Source: Bacteroidota bacterium (GTDB lineage Bacteria; Bacteroidota; Bacteroidia; B-17B0; Aurantibacillaceae). From it: a stretch of DNA of 64,000 bases. The notes under the pieces were generated by a model. The model saw nothing but the letters and a program-made list of their open reading frames with translations. It was not told where the DNA came from and did not search any database. Made by a program: the position numbers and the translations under genes. Shown one piece after another: positions 61,981 to 64,000 of the stretch. Where the stretch lies: contig JAAFIL010000005.1 in assembly GCA_013297775.1 (NCBI GenBank), positions 62,001-126,000 on the forward strand, in the 5' to 3' direction. Position 1 is the stretch's first letter, and the number at the start of each line of letters is the position of its first letter.

Positions 61981-63492
61981 CTAATTGTTAGAAGTGTTCT
62001 CAAAAACAATACGGTGGTCGCTACCCGAGTCGCTATTGTAGTAGGCTGTTCCATTAATTTGTTCGACTAAACCATTAAAAATATCTAAGCCCAACGATTC
62101 TTTTTGTTTCACTAAGTCGGGGTCATATCCTTTGCCATTGTCTTTAATAATAAGCGTTATAAACCCAAAGTTATTTTTCAACTGAATCCATATTTTACCT
62201 TGTTTACAATCGTTAAAAGCGTGTTTGTAACAATTGGTGATGAGTTCATTTACAATTAAAGCTAAAGGTATGGCGGTTGAAATGTTTAAATCAATGTCTT
62301 CTATGTCTGTTAAAAGTTCAATAGTTTTATCTGGATTGTGAAATGAGCCTTGCAATTGAACCAATACACTGGATAAAAATGATTTGAAATTTATATTCGA
62401 AAGATTTTTCGATTTATAGAGCACTTCGTGCACGCTGGCCATGGAGGCAATACGGTTCTTGGTGTCGGTAAATAAACTTCGGTGATAGGGGTCTTTTACC
62501 CTATCCGACTGAAGGTTAACCAAGCTGGTCATAATGGCTAAATTATTTTTAACCCGATGGTGAATTTCGCGCAGTAGTGTTTTTTGTTCGCGTAAAGATT
62601 GCTCAAGCTCTTTGCGTACTTTTAATTTCTCGTAGGTTTCGAGTGCTAACGAAATCATTTGTGCAATGATTAATGCAAATTGTTGATCTTGAATACGCCA
62701 AATACGTGGGCCTTCTGTTTCTTCAAAACAAACCACACCAATCATTTCGCCTTCAATACGAATTGGTATATCCATCATGGCTTTGATGCCATTGGGTATT
62801 AAATAATCTTTTAATAACTCTATTGTTTTTTTATCGTTTTCTGAATCGTGGCTTAAAATAATTTTTTCGGTTTCAAACAATTTGAAGTAATTGGGCATAC
62901 CAATTCGTGGCAAATCATCTTGTGGAATAAGTTGTTTGGTTCGGTAATCGTAATTTCCAATACAGCGTATTTTAGCTCGGTTTTCGTCGAATAACCAAGC
63001 ATTTATACGTTCGGCTCCTGTTGATAAAGAAGCCATTTCTAAAATTTCGAAGATGGCTTCATTAAATTTTCCATCACGTATTTTTCTCGATTTTGAAAGC
63101 GTTTCAACGGTGAGGGTTTTACGCAATACTTCGTAATCAATGACTTTATTTTTAGTGTTGTCTTTTATATGCAATAAATAAAATAGTTTTTCACTATGTG
63201 TAATTTTGGTAACTCTAATTCTTACATTCAACGAATAGCGACTAGGACTTTTAAAATAAGAGTAAACACGAGCGTCGGTTTGAGCCGCAATGTGTAGTTT
63301 TTCAAGAAATAAATCATCGCCAACTACAAAATTAGTAATAGGTTGATTTAATAATTGTTCTTTAGAACTACCTATTAATTTTTCGAATACTTTATTGGTA
63401 AAAAGTAGGTTCAACTGTTCATCTAAAATAGCTACACTTTCTTTAAAGTGCTCAAGAATCAGTTGATGAAATAAATCAGAGCTAATAGGCAT
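61981..63492 (-). CDS. PAS-GAF sensor histidine kinase (HisKA_2 type)
   Basis: A 503-residue soluble kinase: a PAS domain (about residues 12-120, 'ESVAILDEQLNLLFTNKVFEKLIG'-like), a GAF domain (about 135-295, 'STGAERINAWLFDENRAKIRCIG', 'MDIPIRIEGEMIGVVCFEET'), a HisKA_2 region with H311 in 'LREIHHRVKNNLAIMTSLVNLQS' and a HATPase_c with 'ALIVNELITNCYKHAF' and 'IKDNGKGYDPDL'. No membrane helix, so it senses a cytosolic cue. No response regulator gene is adjacent within the window, so it is an orphan here. Confidence 0.92.
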   Translation of the reverse strand: MPISSDLFHQLILEHFKESVAILDEQLNLLFTNKVFEKLIGSSKEQLLNQPITNFVVGDDLFLEKLHIAAQTDARVYSYFKSPSRYSLNVRIRVTKITHSEKLFYLLHIKDNTKNKVIDYEVLRKTLTVETLSKSRKIRDGKFNEAIFEILEMASLSTGAERINAWLFDENRAKIRCIGNYDYRTKQLIPQDDLPRIGMPNYFKLFETEKIILSHDSENDKKTIELLKDYLIPNGIKAMMDIPIRIEGEMIGVVCFEETEGPRIWRIQDQQFALIIAQMISLALETYEKLKVRKELEQSLREQKTLLREIHHRVKNNLAIMTSLVNLQSDRVKDPYHRSLFTDTKNRIASMASVHEVLYKSKNLSNINFKSFLSSVLVQLQGSFHNPDKTIELLTDIEDIDLNISTAIPLALIVNELITNCYKHAFNDCKQGKIWIQLKNNFGFITLIIKDNGKGYDPDLVKQKESLGLDIFNGLVEQINGTAYYNSDSGSDHRIVFENTSNN

Positions 63493-63629
63493 AATAAAGC
63501 AATTTGTTGTATAGTAAATATATCGTTTTTTTTCTAAAAAACAAATTTAATTGTTCAATTTTAGCGTTTAGTTAAAACTGGCTTTATATATATTACAAAT
63601 CAATAGACATTTTGCTGGTATTTGTATAA

Positions 63630-64000
63630 CTATCGTTTAACCATTTTTTGACTGTAAACTAATTTACCATCTAAAGTGCTAACGTTTACGAGGTAAGCCC
63701 CCGTTGCTAAGTTTTTAAAATCAAGTTCCATTTGATTGGCTTCAATTGTTTTTTTGATACAGCGTTTGCCATTGCTATCAAAAACTTCGACTTGCCCTAA
63801 AAATAAATCGGTGAAATAAATAGTGGCCAAATCTACTAATGGATTTGGTAAGATGGTTATTGCTTTTACACCTTGTTCATTTTCGGTAATAGATAAGTTT
63901 ACATCTTTAGTTGGCCCAATTGCTTTGTTAATCACCCAATTATTAGGATCTACTTGCACGCCAATTACTGTTCCACTTACATTCATTGTATAATTTTCGA
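63630..64000 (-). CDS. T9SS type A sorting domain protein, C-terminal fragment
   Basis: The frame is open to the right edge of the window, so only the last ~123 residues are seen; the ATG at 63984-63986 is internal. The end carries a type A sorting domain ('ITILPNPLVDLATIYFTDLF', 'VEVFDSNGKRCIKKTI', 'TGAYLVNVSTLDGKLVYSQKMVKR'). Upstream residues 'VDPNNWVINKA' resemble the C-terminus of peptidase M1-like secreted proteins, but the catalytic part is outside. It would be exported by T9SS. Confidence 0.8.
   Translation of the reverse strand, partial: ENYTMNVSGTVIGVQVDPNNWVINKAIGPTKDVNLSITENEQGVKAITILPNPLVDLATIYFTDLFLGQVEVFDSNGKRCIKKTIEANQMELDFKNLATGAYLVNVSTLDGKLVYSQKMVKR

Overview
The window is chromosomal DNA of a member of the Bacteroidota. 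The evidence is taxonomic in kind but mutually consistent: secreted proteins ending in type A and type B type-IX-secretion (T9SS) sorting domains, SprB repeats, a gldH lipoprotein gene behind a RicT/PSP1 gene, PIN-PhoH and Mrp proteins of the Bacteroidota type, the futalosine menaquinone genes mqnB and mqnD, and several TAnnTTTG -7 promoter boxes. Genus cannot be read from the sequence. No rRNA, tRNA, CRISPR array, prophage or complete insertion sequence was seen; the one RNA gene is the small SRP RNA at 36.3 kb.

Layout. 0-2.3 kb: translationally coupled B12-type radical SAM / methyltransferase / B12-type radical SAM genes. 2.9-7.0 kb: MarC transporter and a large SprB-repeat adhesin. 7.4-10.7 kb: YfiR-like, TPR and HAMP-SpoIIE phosphatase operon. 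10.8-12.6 kb: ECF sigma factor with a membrane partner. 13.4-16.6 kb: giant BNR-repeat T9SS protein. 16.8-21.4 kb: PIN-PhoH, pdxJ, CBS-ACT protein, Omp85-like outer membrane protein and a small gene. 21.6-24.0 kb: an alpha-oxoamine synthase fused to a GNAT-like domain. 24.2-27.6 kb: STAS-like protein, NarX/NarL-type two-component pair, DUF481 protein. 27.6-31.7 kb: gldH, ricT, a LysR regulator and prfB with an intact programmed frameshift. 31.7-36.2 kb: methyltransferase, an unassigned helical protein, a membrane protein and a polyprenol-type glycosyltransferase. 36.3-39.2 kb: SRP RNA, transaldolase, an AT-rich two-gene cassette broken by two homopolymer frameshifts, and repeats. 39.2-41.4 kb: ECF sigma factor, a fused anti-sigma/trypsin-like protease and a divergent Ala-rich lipoprotein, with a perfect 13-bp inverted motif placed upstream of both transcription directions. 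41.5-47.1 kb: mrp, NifU-domain, metF, holA, OmpA-like and BI-1 genes. 47.9-53.0 kb: envelope operon (nucleotidyltransferase, TPR, DUF4292, EnvC-like). 54.1-57.7 kb: queD, mqnB-mqnD, a MazF/PemK-like gene with a membrane partner, pth. 57.7-61.1 kb: kdsA and LPS-type glycosyltransferases with an SDR. 61.3-64.0 kb: MBL hydrolase, HisKA_2 sensor kinase and the end of another T9SS protein.

Gene-poor stretches (2.34-2.95, 7.0-7.44, 12.6-13.36, 34.1-34.6, 38.6-39.2, 47.1-47.9 and 53.0-54.1 kb) are mostly filled by interspersed non-coding repeats of at least three families, one forming a roughly 330-bp inverted repeat, plus a 102-bp direct repeat that overlaps the stop codon of the envC-like gene. 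Most of the window is ordinary core genome. The parts most worth a second look are the ECF sigma / anti-sigma-protease fusion with its paired promoter motifs, the decayed two-gene cassette, the oxoamine synthase-GNAT fusion, the radical SAM/methyltransferase cluster and the repeat families.
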